64,000 nt of DNA from Dehalococcoidia bacterium (GTDB lineage Bacteria > Chloroflexota > Dehalococcoidia > UBA2979). The notes under the pieces are model-generated. The model saw nothing but the letters and a program-made list of their open reading frames with translations, was not told the DNA's origin and did not search any database. Position 1 is the first letter of the stretch, and every line of letters starts with the position of its first letter. This document shows, piece by piece, positions 26,660 to 36,162 of the stretch. The position numbers were made by a program, and so were the translations under genes. The stretch covers positions 1 to 64,000 of the forward strand of contig SHYS01000005.1 of the NCBI GenBank assembly GCA_009692685.1, read 5' to 3'.

Positions 26660-29600
26660 GTGCCGTTTACCCATCTCCATGTGCACTCCGAGTACAGCCT
26701 CCTCGATGGGCTGTCCCGCATCCCGGACCTCGTCACACGGGCCCGCGAGCTCGGCATGGACTCGCTCGCCGTAACCGACCACGGCGCACTCTACGGCGCG
26801 ATTGAGCTTTACGAGGAAGCTCGCAAGCAGGGCATCAAGCCCCTCATCGGCCTCGAGGGCTACATAGCCCCGGGCAGCCGATTTGCCCGCAACCCCGCCG
26901 AGCGCGCCCAGTTCCACCTGACGCTGCTTGCCCAGAACGCCACCGGCTACCGCAACCTCATGAAGCTCTCCTCGGCGTCACACCTGGAGGGCTTCTACTA
27001 CAAGCCGCGCATGGACCGCGAGCTGCTGGCCGCCCACAGCGAAGGCATCATCGCGCTCTCTGGGTGCCCCTCGGGCGAGCTGATGAGCGCCCTCGGTGAC
27101 GGCCGGCAGGAGAACGCCGAGGCCGTCGCGAAGTGGTACGCCGAGGTCTTCCCCGGTCGCTACTACCTCGAGGTGCAGGAGCACGGCCAGGAGCAGTTCA
27201 GCCGCCTCAACCGGCCGGTCATCGACCTCGGCAAGCGCCTCGATCTGCCCGTCGTCGTCACCAACGACTCGCACTACACGCGGCCAGAGCAGCATCACCC
27301 CCACGAGGTCCTGCTCTGCATCGGCACCAACTCGACGATGCAGGATCCCAACCGCTTCAAGCTCGACGGCAACACCTTCTACCTGCGCTCCGAAGCCGAG
27401 ATGCGCGGGCTCTTCCCCGAGCTTCCCGAGGTCGCCGACAACACAGCGCGCGTCGCCGAACAGATCGACATCCAACTCGACTTCGGCCGCACCAAGTTGC
27501 CCGACCCCGGCGTGCCCGCGGGCATGACGCCGCTGACATACCTCCAGCAGCTCTGCGCGGCGGGCCTCGTGAGGCGCTACGTCGACGTCACCGAGGCGCA
27601 CCGCGAGCGCCTGCGCTACGAGCTGACCGTCATCGAGCAGACCGGCTTCGCCGAGTACATGCTCATCGTCCGCGACATCGCTAACTTCGCGCACGAGCAG
27701 CACATTCCGATGGGTGTGCGTGGCTCCGCAGCCGCCTCGATCGTCCTCTACTGCCTGGGCGTCACCGACATCGAGCCGACCCAGTACCGTCTCGTCTTCG
27801 AGCGCTTCCTCAACCCCGAGCGCATCTCGATGCCCGACGTGGACTTCGACTTCGCCGACGACCGGCGCGACGAGGTCATGCGCTACGCCGCCGAGCGCTA
27901 CGGGCGCGACCGGGTCGCGCAGATCGTCACCTTTGGGACGTTGGGCGCGAAAGCCGCCATCCGCGACACCGGCCGCGGCCTCGGCATGTCCTACGGCGAC
28001 ACGGACCGCGTCGCGCGGCTCATTCCCGACGCCCTGCACATCACCATCGAAGCGGCGCTCCAGCAGTCCGAGGAGCTGAAGAAAGAGTACGAGACCGACA
28101 GTCGCGTGCGCGAACTCCTCGATACCGCGCGCGAGCTTGAGGGCGTCGCGCGTCACTCGAGCACGCACGCCGCTGGTGTCGTCATCACCCGCGAGCCGCT
28201 CGTTGAGGTGGTTCCGCTCCAGCGCGCCACATCGACGAGCGCGAACGGCTCAGCCACCGAGGATGTCGAGGCCCTGCCCACGACGCAGTACGCGATGGGC
28301 ATCATTGAGAAGATCGGGCTCCTCAAGCTCGACTTCCTCGGCCTGACGAACCTCACCATCCTTGGCCGCGCCGTCGAGCTGATCCGCGAGGAGCGTGGCG
28401 ACGACCTCGACCTGATGACCCTGCCGGATGGCGACCCCGCGACCGCGGCGCTCCTCGCCGAGGGCCAGACGTTCGGCGTGTTCCAGCTGGAGTCCGCGGG
28501 CATGCGCCGCTACGTGCAGGAACTGCAGCCCGAGGGCATCCGCGAAGTCTCGGCCATGGTCGCGCTCTACCGCCCGGGCCCGATGGAGCACATCCCGCGC
28601 TACATCGATGTGAAGCACGGCCGGCTCGCTCCCGCGTACCCGCACCCTGACCTCGCCGGCATCCTGGACGAGACGTACGGCGTCATCGTCTACCAGGACC
28701 AGGTCCTCGAGATCGCGAAACAGTTCGCGGGCTACTCGCTGGGCCAGGCCGATGTCATGCGCAAGGCGATGGGCAAGAAGAGCGCCTCGGTCATGCTCGC
28801 CGAGCGTGAAGGCTTCGTAAACGGCGCGGTCAACCAGGGCTACGAGCGCCGCCTCGCCGAAACGCTGTTCGATCTCATCGAGCCATTCGCCGGCTACGCC
28901 TTTAACAAGGCGCACGCCTTCTCCTACGGCGTCATCGCCTACCAGACGGCCTACCTCAAGGCGCACTACCCCGTCGAGTACATGACCGCGGTCATGATGG
29001 CCGCGCACGGCAATCAGGACCGCATCGCCCCGGCCACCGCCGAGGCTCTACGTCTCGGCATCACGCCGCTGCCGCCCGATGTGAACCGCTCGAAGGCCAA
29101 CTTCTCGGTGGAGGCCCGCGGCGACGATGCGCGCGCGATCCGCTACGGCCTCGCCCAGATCAAGAACGTCGGCCACGGCGCGGTCGAAACCCTCCTCACC
29201 GAACGCGAGTCCGGCGGCGAGTTCCGCACCATCGAGGACTTCGCACGACGCATCAACCCGCGTGACATGAACCGCCGCGCCCTCGAGTCCCTCGCCAAGG
29301 CGGGCGCGCTCGACTCGCTCGCCGACCGCGGCAGCGTCGTCGCCGGCCTCGACCGCATCCTCGCGCTCGCTCAGCAAGAGGTCAGACTGCGGGAGACCGG
29401 GCAGACCTCGATGTTCGACATGTTCGGCACAGCGCAGGGCACGCCGCGCCCCGCGCTCGAGCTGCCGGTCATGGTGACGCCCAAGCAGGAGCTGCTCGGC
29501 TGGGAGCGCGAGCTCCTCGGCGCCTACATGTCCGACCACCCCTTCAAGCAGGCCTCCGTTGACCTCGCGCCGTATCTCACCGCGCAACTCGCTGAACTCG

Positions 29601-30382
29601 GTCCTGACCTCGTGGGTTCCGAGGCGGTTGTCGCCGGTACCGTCGGCACGGTCCGTCGCCTGAGCACCCGCCAGGGCAAGACTTTCGCAGCCTTCGCCAT
29701 TGAGGACCTCAGCGGCACCGTGGAGCTCACGGTCTGGCCCGATGGCTACGAACGCTTCCGCGAGTTGCTCGTCGAGGGCAACGTCATCCTCGCGCGCATC
29801 GGCATCCGCCAACGCACGGACCGCCTGACCCTCGCCGTCGAGGATCTCTGCGGCTATGACCTCGATACCGGCGTGCCTGTAGGTTTCGACCCGGCGCGCT
29901 TCAAGGTGAAGGCCCGCCGCCGCGCCGCCGCGCCCGCCCTGATGGCCGGTGACGAGTCTGCCCCGGCGGGCTTCGATGACGGCTACGAGTCTGCCCCGGG
30001 CCACGGTCACCTCCGGCTCGTCTCCTCCTCTGGTGCTTCCGCCGACGAGCACCGCCCCATTGCGCCACAGACACCCGTCGAGGAGCGCGCCGGCCCTCGG
30101 CGCCTGCGCATCGAGATGGATGAGACCACCGACGAGGGTGCCGACCGCCGGCGCATCCGCAAGATCGTCGCCGTCCTCGCCACGGCCCCCGGCGACGCCC
30201 CCGCAGAACTCACGATTCGCGCTCGCGACGGCTCCACTCACCGCCTGCGCCTCGGCAGTGTCACGCTCACGGAAGACGTCATCCGCCAGCTTCTCGGACT
30301 CCTCGGCGTCTTGGGCACCGCCCGCGAAATCGGTGATCCGACCTACAGCCTCGATGTGGCAGTCGCTGTCGGCGGCGGTTAA
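26660..30382 (+). CDS. dnaE: DNA polymerase III alpha subunit
   Basis: The replicative polymerase, 1240 residues. The PHP domain at the N-terminus has FTHLHVHSEYSLLDG with its metal-site histidines. The palm carries catalytic aspartates in PDVDFDFADDRRDEV and the finger/thumb region includes KKSASVMLAEREGFV. A helix-hairpin-helix part and an OB-fold (VAGTVGTVRRLSTRQGKTFAAFAIEDLSGTVEL) follow. The tail after about residue 1090 is a low-complexity linker plus a small domain. GTG 26660 was chosen because PFTHLHVHSEYS is the family start. Confidence 0.97.
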   Translation: MPFTHLHVHSEYSLLDGLSRIPDLVTRARELGMDSLAVTDHGALYGAIELYEEARKQGIKPLIGLEGYIAPGSRFARNPAERAQFHLTLLAQNATGYRNLMKLSSASHLEGFYYKPRMDRELLAAHSEGIIALSGCPSGELMSALGDGRQENAEAVAKWYAEVFPGRYYLEVQEHGQEQFSRLNRPVIDLGKRLDLPVVVTNDSHYTRPEQHHPHEVLLCIGTNSTMQDPNRFKLDGNTFYLRSEAEMRGLFPELPEVADNTARVAEQIDIQLDFGRTKLPDPGVPAGMTPLTYLQQLCAAGLVRRYVDVTEAHRERLRYELTVIEQTGFAEYMLIVRDIANFAHEQHIPMGVRGSAAASIVLYCLGVTDIEPTQYRLVFERFLNPERISMPDVDFDFADDRRDEVMRYAAERYGRDRVAQIVTFGTLGAKAAIRDTGRGLGMSYGDTDRVARLIPDALHITIEAALQQSEELKKEYETDSRVRELLDTARELEGVARHSSTHAAGVVITREPLVEVVPLQRATSTSANGSATEDVEALPTTQYAMGIIEKIGLLKLDFLGLTNLTILGRAVELIREERGDDLDLMTLPDGDPATAALLAEGQTFGVFQLESAGMRRYVQELQPEGIREVSAMVALYRPGPMEHIPRYIDVKHGRLAPAYPHPDLAGILDETYGVIVYQDQVLEIAKQFAGYSLGQADVMRKAMGKKSASVMLAEREGFVNGAVNQGYERRLAETLFDLIEPFAGYAFNKAHAFSYGVIAYQTAYLKAHYPVEYMTAVMMAAHGNQDRIAPATAEALRLGITPLPPDVNRSKANFSVEARGDDARAIRYGLAQIKNVGHGAVETLLTERESGGEFRTIEDFARRINPRDMNRRALESLAKAGALDSLADRGSVVAGLDRILALAQQEVRLRETGQTSMFDMFGTAQGTPRPALELPVMVTPKQELLGWERELLGAYMSDHPFKQASVDLAPYLTAQLAELGPDLVGSEAVVAGTVGTVRRLSTRQGKTFAAFAIEDLSGTVELTVWPDGYERFRELLVEGNVILARIGIRQRTDRLTLAVEDLCGYDLDTGVPVGFDPARFKVKARRRAAAPALMAGDESAPAGFDDGYESAPGHGHLRLVSSSGASADEHRPIAPQTPVEERAGPRRLRIEMDETTDEGADRRRIRKIVAVLATAPGDAPAELTIRARDGSTHRLRLGSVTLTEDVIRQLLGLLGVLGTAREIGDPTYSLDVAVAVGGG

Positions 30383-30458
30383 CGAGCCGTTTACCTCGGT
30401 GCCCGCGCGCTAGACTCGACGCAGTTCGCCGCTCATCCGCGAAAGCTGGCCTCTCCCC

Positions 30459-31448
<990 letters not shown>

Positions 31449-31449
31449 C

Positions 31450-32391
31450 GTGGTACGGCGCGCGACAGCTGATCCACCGGCCACCCTCGAGGATGCTTCG
31501 CTCCCTCTCGACCAGCTCACCGCGCAGGTCCGCCGCATCCAGATCCGCGCGCGCCGCCTCGCCGCTTCTTCGCTGGCAGGCGACTACCGCAGCGTCTTCC
31601 GCGGCAGCGGCATCGAGTTCTCCGAAGCCCGCGAGTACGTCCCGGGTGACGACATCCGCCTCATCGACTGGAACGTCACCGCCCGCACCGGCGTCCCTTG
31701 GGTGAAGGAGTACGTGGAGGAGCGCGAGCTCCCGGTGGTCTGCGCCATAGACGTCTCACCGTCCATGCGCGTCGCGCACCCGGTGCGCGGCCGCCTCGAA
31801 CTGGCCGCCGAGCTGACCGCACTCCTCGGGCTATCGGCCACCTACCACAACGACCGCTCGGGGCTTCTGCTGTTCGCCGCGGGCATCGAGCGCTTCGTCC
31901 CGCCCCAGCGTGGCACGCGGCATGCCCTGCGCCTGGTGCGCGAGGTTCTGGGGTTCGAGGGCGTGCGCCCCGAATCCAGGCGCAGCTCGGACCTTGCCGG
32001 TGCGTGCGACTACCTCGCGCGGGTCCTCGGCCGCCGCTCAGTGGTCTTCGTGATCACGGACGGTTTCGTCTCGGGCTTCGAAGCGTCGCTGCGCGCGCTC
32101 GCCCGCCACCATGAGGTGATCGCGCTTACCCTTGTCGACCGTCACGACCTCGCGCTGCCCGACCTCGGGTTGGTCGACCTCGAGGACGCCGAATCGGGGG
32201 CGCGCCTGCTCGTCGACAGCGCGGATCCGGTGGCGCGCCGGCTCTACGCGGCCGCCGCCGAACGGCGAGCGACGCGGCGGCGCGAGTCGTTTCGTTCCGC
32301 CGGCGTCGACGAACTTGAGCTCTTACTCGACGCGGACTACGTCCAATCGCTGCTGGCCTACTTCCGGCAGCGCGCGACAGCCCGCCGATGA
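31450..32391 (+). CDS. DUF58/VWA-like protein (system A)
   Basis: A 313-residue protein. The DUF58 signature GDYRSVFRGSGIEFSEAREYVPGDDIRLIDWNVTART is intact. It is followed by a VWA-like fold with a MIDAS-type DVSPSM (DxSxS) near residue 115. The GTG at 31450 begins 1 nt after the moxR stop; the frame is open further upstream but only inside moxR. MoxR, DUF58 and VWA proteins usually cooperate. Confidence 0.9.
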   Translation: MVRRATADPPATLEDASLPLDQLTAQVRRIQIRARRLAASSLAGDYRSVFRGSGIEFSEAREYVPGDDIRLIDWNVTARTGVPWVKEYVEERELPVVCAIDVSPSMRVAHPVRGRLELAAELTALLGLSATYHNDRSGLLLFAAGIERFVPPQRGTRHALRLVREVLGFEGVRPESRRSSDLAGACDYLARVLGRRSVVFVITDGFVSGFEASLRALARHHEVIALTLVDRHDLALPDLGLVDLEDAESGARLLVDSADPVARRLYAAAAERRATRRRESFRSAGVDELELLLDADYVQSLLAYFRQRATARR

Positions 32392-33395
32392 TCGCGCGTC
32401 TGCTCGGAGCCCTTCCCGCGCTCGCACTCCTGTTCTCGGTCGCGGCCGTTCAGGGCGTGCCCGTATCGGCGCAGGCGCCTGCCACACCGCGAGGCATCAC
32501 TGTCGCCACCTCAGTGGAGCCCGAGGAACCGCGCGTCGGGGACCGCATCACGGTCACCATCAACGTCGAACACCCAGCCGACCTCCTCATCTCACTCGTC
32601 TCCACACCGCCACGTCGAGCGGACCTTGAGATCATCGAGGTTGGGCTGCCCTCCACCATGCGCGTCGAGGGAGGTGGACTGCGCACGTCGTTCACACTAG
32701 TGGTCGCACCGTTCGCCCTGGGGGACGTGGAGGTAGGTACGTTCACGCTGCAGGCGCTTCGCGATAACGGCAGTTCAGTCGATTTCGGCGGGACGCTCCC
32801 GGCGCTGCGGGTCCTCACCACCGTCCGACAGGGCGACACCGAGCTTCGCCCGCTCAAACCGCAGGCGACCATCGCCGGTGCGCCACCGGTCTGGGTCCGT
32901 CCGGCGCTCGCCGGCGCCATGGTGCTCACCTCTGTCGTGCTCCTCAGCACGGCGTTCGTCCTCCTGCGTCGGCGGATACGCCGAAGCGCGGTCGCGCTCC
33001 TGCCGCCGCTGCCGCCCACCGAGGCGGAGGACGCCGCCCGCCGTCAGCTCGACGCCCTGCGCACTCAGGATCTCCTGACCACCAGCGACCTCGAGTGGTA
33101 CTACGGGCGTCTCTCGCTCGTGGTGCGTGCTTACCTAGAGGATCGCTTCGCGTTCCGCGCCACCGCCCTCACCTCGAGCGAACTCGAGCGCCGCATGGCT
33201 GCCTGGGGCCTCGACCGCTGGCAGATCCGACTGGTCTCGGGCCTCCTCGAGCGCTGTGACGCGGCGGTCTACGCGCGGCGCTTCCCGCCGCTCGCCTCCG
33301 CCGACCACGACCTCACCCTCGCCTACGAGATCGTGGAGTTCGCTCGTCCACGCCGCGAGACAGCATCCGAGGCGCCCGCGGCGGTGCCGGCGTGA
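32388..33395 (+). CDS. BatD-like secreted/membrane protein (system A)
   Basis: A 335-residue protein with an N-terminal signal peptide (LLGALPALALLFSVAAVQGVPVSAQA), a beta-rich extracytoplasmic part (about 30-150), one transmembrane helix (about 180-200) and a cytoplasmic helical C-terminus. This layout and its position match BatD of Bat operons, though sequence similarity is weak. The ATG overlaps the DUF58 stop by 4 nt. Confidence 0.7.
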   Translation: MIARLLGALPALALLFSVAAVQGVPVSAQAPATPRGITVATSVEPEEPRVGDRITVTINVEHPADLLISLVSTPPRRADLEIIEVGLPSTMRVEGGGLRTSFTLVVAPFALGDVEVGTFTLQALRDNGSSVDFGGTLPALRVLTTVRQGDTELRPLKPQATIAGAPPVWVRPALAGAMVLTSVVLLSTAFVLLRRRIRRSAVALLPPLPPTEAEDAARRQLDALRTQDLLTTSDLEWYYGRLSLVVRAYLEDRFAFRATALTSSELERRMAAWGLDRWQIRLVSGLLERCDAAVYARRFPPLASADHDLTLAYEIVEFARPRRETASEAPAAVPA

Positions 33396-34366
33396 ACCTC
33401 AACTGGCTCGCCAGCCTGGGCGACCTCAAGTTCTCGACCTGCTGGGCTCTGCTACTCCTCGTGCCCCTCGTCGGTGCCGCCGCATCGATGGTGCTCGCAC
33501 CGATCCCGCGGGGCAGCCTCGCCGTCGCGGAGGCCAGCCCCGCCCTCGCTGCCGCGCAGCGACACACGATCCGGATGCGGCTGCGCTGGCTTCCCCCAAC
33601 CCTGCGCTTCCTCGCCATCGCACTCCTCATCGTCGCGCTCACGCGTCCGCGCCAGGGCCTTGCCCTCTCCACGATCCCCGAGGAGGGCATCGACCTCGTG
33701 GTCGCCCTCGATGTCTCTTCCTCCATGTCTGAGCGCGTCCTCGGCGCGACCGACTCCAAGCTCGTCGCCGCACAGCGCGCTGTCGTCGACTTCGTTCGCA
33801 AACTCGAGGGCGACCGCATCGGCCTCGTGATCTTCCAGTCGCGCGCGCTGACCATGTCGCCGCTCACTGTCGATCAGGACGCAATCGCGAGCGCCGTGCG
33901 CAACACCCGCAGCGGTCTGCTGCCCGACGGCACGGCGATCGGCCTCGGACTGGCCGGCTCGCTCAACCTGCTCCGCGAGTCGCCCGCGCGCAGTCGTGTC
34001 GTCGTCCTGCTCACTGACGGTCAGAACAACACCGGCGAGATCACCCCGGCCGCTGCCGCGGCCCTCGCCCGCGCCCTCGAGGTCCGCGTCTACGCCATCG
34101 GCTTCGTCGCCGGCCGCGACACCGCTGTTGATGCCGCGGCTCTTACCGCGATCGCGGAATCGACGCAGGGGCGTTACTTCGACGCGTCGACGGCCGCCGA
34201 CCTGACCGCCGCCTACGACGAAATCGCGGGTCTGGAGCGCAGCGTCGTGGGCGAGCGCCGCTTCACGCGCTACCGCGAGTTTGCCCCGGCCCTCGCGATC
34301 GCAGCTCTTGTGCTGCTGGTCCTCGAGTCCGCGCTCCGCTCAACCTGGCTGCGGAGACACCCATGA
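33392..34366 (+). CDS. VWA domain membrane protein, BatA/BatB-like (system A)
   Basis: A 324-residue protein: an N-terminal helix region (FSTCWALLLLVPLVGAAASM), a second helix (FLAIALLIVALTRP), a VWA domain with MIDAS DVSSSM (about residue 112) and TDGQNNTGE, and a C-terminal membrane helix (ALAIAALVLLVLESAL). Domain order is that of BatA/BatB. The GTG overlaps the preceding stop by 4 nt. The VWA domain lies on one side of the membrane between helices 2 and 3. Confidence 0.9.
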   Translation: MNLNWLASLGDLKFSTCWALLLLVPLVGAAASMVLAPIPRGSLAVAEASPALAAAQRHTIRMRLRWLPPTLRFLAIALLIVALTRPRQGLALSTIPEEGIDLVVALDVSSSMSERVLGATDSKLVAAQRAVVDFVRKLEGDRIGLVIFQSRALTMSPLTVDQDAIASAVRNTRSGLLPDGTAIGLGLAGSLNLLRESPARSRVVVLLTDGQNNTGEITPAAAAALARALEVRVYAIGFVAGRDTAVDAAALTAIAESTQGRYFDASTAADLTAAYDEIAGLERSVVGERRFTRYREFAPALAIAALVLLVLESALRSTWLRRHP

Positions 34367-36162
34367 TCGAGGCGCTCCAGGGTGTCCCGGCCATTGGCAG
34401 CCTCTCCTTCGCGCAGCCACTCGCGTTGCTTACGCTGGCCGCGGCGCCGCTCGGGTGGATGTTCGCGCGCGTCGAGGTGCGCCGGCGCCGCGCTGCCGAT
34501 CTCCGCTACGGCGGCCCCGTCGGCCTGCATCCCGCTCGCCGCCCAGCGCGCGCTCGATTCCGGGAGATGGTCCTTCTCCTGGCGCTCGTCACGCTCGCAC
34601 TCGCCGCCGCGCGCCCAACCTGGGGTCGTGACGACGTGCCGCTCGTCCGGCGCGGCATCGATCTGGTCATCGCCCTCGACGTCTCGCGTTCGATGACCGC
34701 GAATGACGTGGCGCCGACGCGCGCTGTTGCAGCCTCGGCTGGCCTAGCGCGCCTGCTGCGCGCGCTCCCCGGCGATCGAGCAGGCCTCGTCATCTTCGCG
34801 GGCACCGCACTGGCTCGCGCCCCGCTGACCCACGACCTCGCCACGCTGCAGCAACTCATCGCACAGGCTCAGGGCGAGGCCGGCCTCCTCGATCCCGGCA
34901 CCGACCTCGCATTGGCCATCGAGACTGCCCTCCGCTCGCTCGACGTCGAGGATCGCGGCGCCACACAGGTGATCGTCGCCGTCTCCGACGGTGAGCACGT
35001 CGGAGACGGCGACCTCGACCTCGCGCTACGCCGCGCGAGGGATGCCGGCGTGCGCGTCTACGCCGTCGCCGCCGGCACCGAAACCGGCGGCGCCATGACC
35101 CCGGTCCGTGGCCGCAGCGCAGTCGAGCGCGCCAGCCTCGACCGCAGCACGCTCGACCGGATCGCAGAGGCGACCGGTGCGTCCGTGCGGGACCTTGGCA
35201 GCGTCACCGGCCTCGCCGTCGAGTTCTCCCGGCTGCGCCAGACCACCTTCGAAGGCGCTAACGAGGAAGTCCACGCCGACCGTTTCCCCTGGTTCATCGG
35301 CACGGCGCTGGCATTGCTGGTGTTCCACTCGCTGACGACGGAGACCCGCGCGCGAACTGGCGCCGTCGAGGTCGCGCGCTCCGCCCGTACTCACCTGTTG
35401 CCACTTACAGCGGCTGTGGCACTGCTCCTGGACGCCTGCTCGGGTACCGCTGCGTGGCAGCAGGTCGACGCAGGCAACCGTGCCTACGATGGCGCTCGCT
35501 ACGAGGAAGCCCTCGCGGCCTACGAGCGCACCGCGCCGCTTGCCTCCCCCGGGGACCAGGTCGCGATCGTCTACAACCGAGGCAACACGCTGCATCGCCT
35601 GCGCCGTTACGAGGAGGCCACGACCGCTTCCGCGCGCGCCGTCGAGGACGCACCCACCGCCGGCCTGCGCAATCGCGCGCGCTATGCCCTTGGCAATCAC
35701 GCCTTCCGCCGCGGCGACCTCGATCTCGCCCGCGACGCCTACCGTGCCGTGCTCCTCTCGGACCCCGGCGACGAGGACGCTCGGCACAACTTGGAGCTCG
35801 TACTGCTCCAGCAGCAAGCGCGCGCGCGCGCGCCGGGCCAACCTCAGGCCGGTGGAACACCGCCCCCGGGAGCCACTCCGGGCGCGGGCCAACCCGGCCA
35901 GACCGGGCAGCCGGGTGGCCCCACCCAGCCTGGTACGCCCGGCACCGGTCAGGGCCAACCCGGCTCAGCGGGCGCCGCTGCAGGGGACGGCGCACCACTC
36001 ACCGAGGCGGAGGCCCAGACCGCGCTCGCGAGGTTGCTCGCCGAACTCGGCGATAATGCCACGCTCGATGAGGCGCTCGCCGTCCTCGACAGGCTGCGCG
36101 CCCTCGATACCTTCGGCCGGCTCCATGACGGGCGACGGACCGGGACGCTGCCCGACCGCTAG
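34363..36162 (+). CDS. VWA-TPR fusion membrane protein (BatB plus BatC-like)
   Basis: A 599-residue protein in which two Bat functions are joined. Residues about 1-85 hold two membrane helices and about 100-290 a VWA domain with MIDAS DVSRSM. A helix near 315 and another near 350 lead into TPR repeats (about 365-475: GNRAYDGARYEEALAAYER, YNRGNTLHRLRRYEEAT, YALGNHAFRRGDLDLARDAYR). A long Pro/Gly/Gln/Thr linker (about 480-560) precedes a helical end. In many bacteria BatB and BatC are separate. The stop overlaps the convergent TgpA-like gene by 4 nt. Confidence 0.87.
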   Translation: MIEALQGVPAIGSLSFAQPLALLTLAAAPLGWMFARVEVRRRRAADLRYGGPVGLHPARRPARARFREMVLLLALVTLALAAARPTWGRDDVPLVRRGIDLVIALDVSRSMTANDVAPTRAVAASAGLARLLRALPGDRAGLVIFAGTALARAPLTHDLATLQQLIAQAQGEAGLLDPGTDLALAIETALRSLDVEDRGATQVIVAVSDGEHVGDGDLDLALRRARDAGVRVYAVAAGTETGGAMTPVRGRSAVERASLDRSTLDRIAEATGASVRDLGSVTGLAVEFSRLRQTTFEGANEEVHADRFPWFIGTALALLVFHSLTTETRARTGAVEVARSARTHLLPLTAAVALLLDACSGTAAWQQVDAGNRAYDGARYEEALAAYERTAPLASPGDQVAIVYNRGNTLHRLRRYEEATTASARAVEDAPTAGLRNRARYALGNHAFRRGDLDLARDAYRAVLLSDPGDEDARHNLELVLLQQQARARAPGQPQAGGTPPPGATPGAGQPGQTGQPGGPTQPGTPGTGQGQPGSAGAAAGDGAPLTEAEAQTALARLLAELGDNATLDEALAVLDRLRALDTFGRLHDGRRTGTLPDR

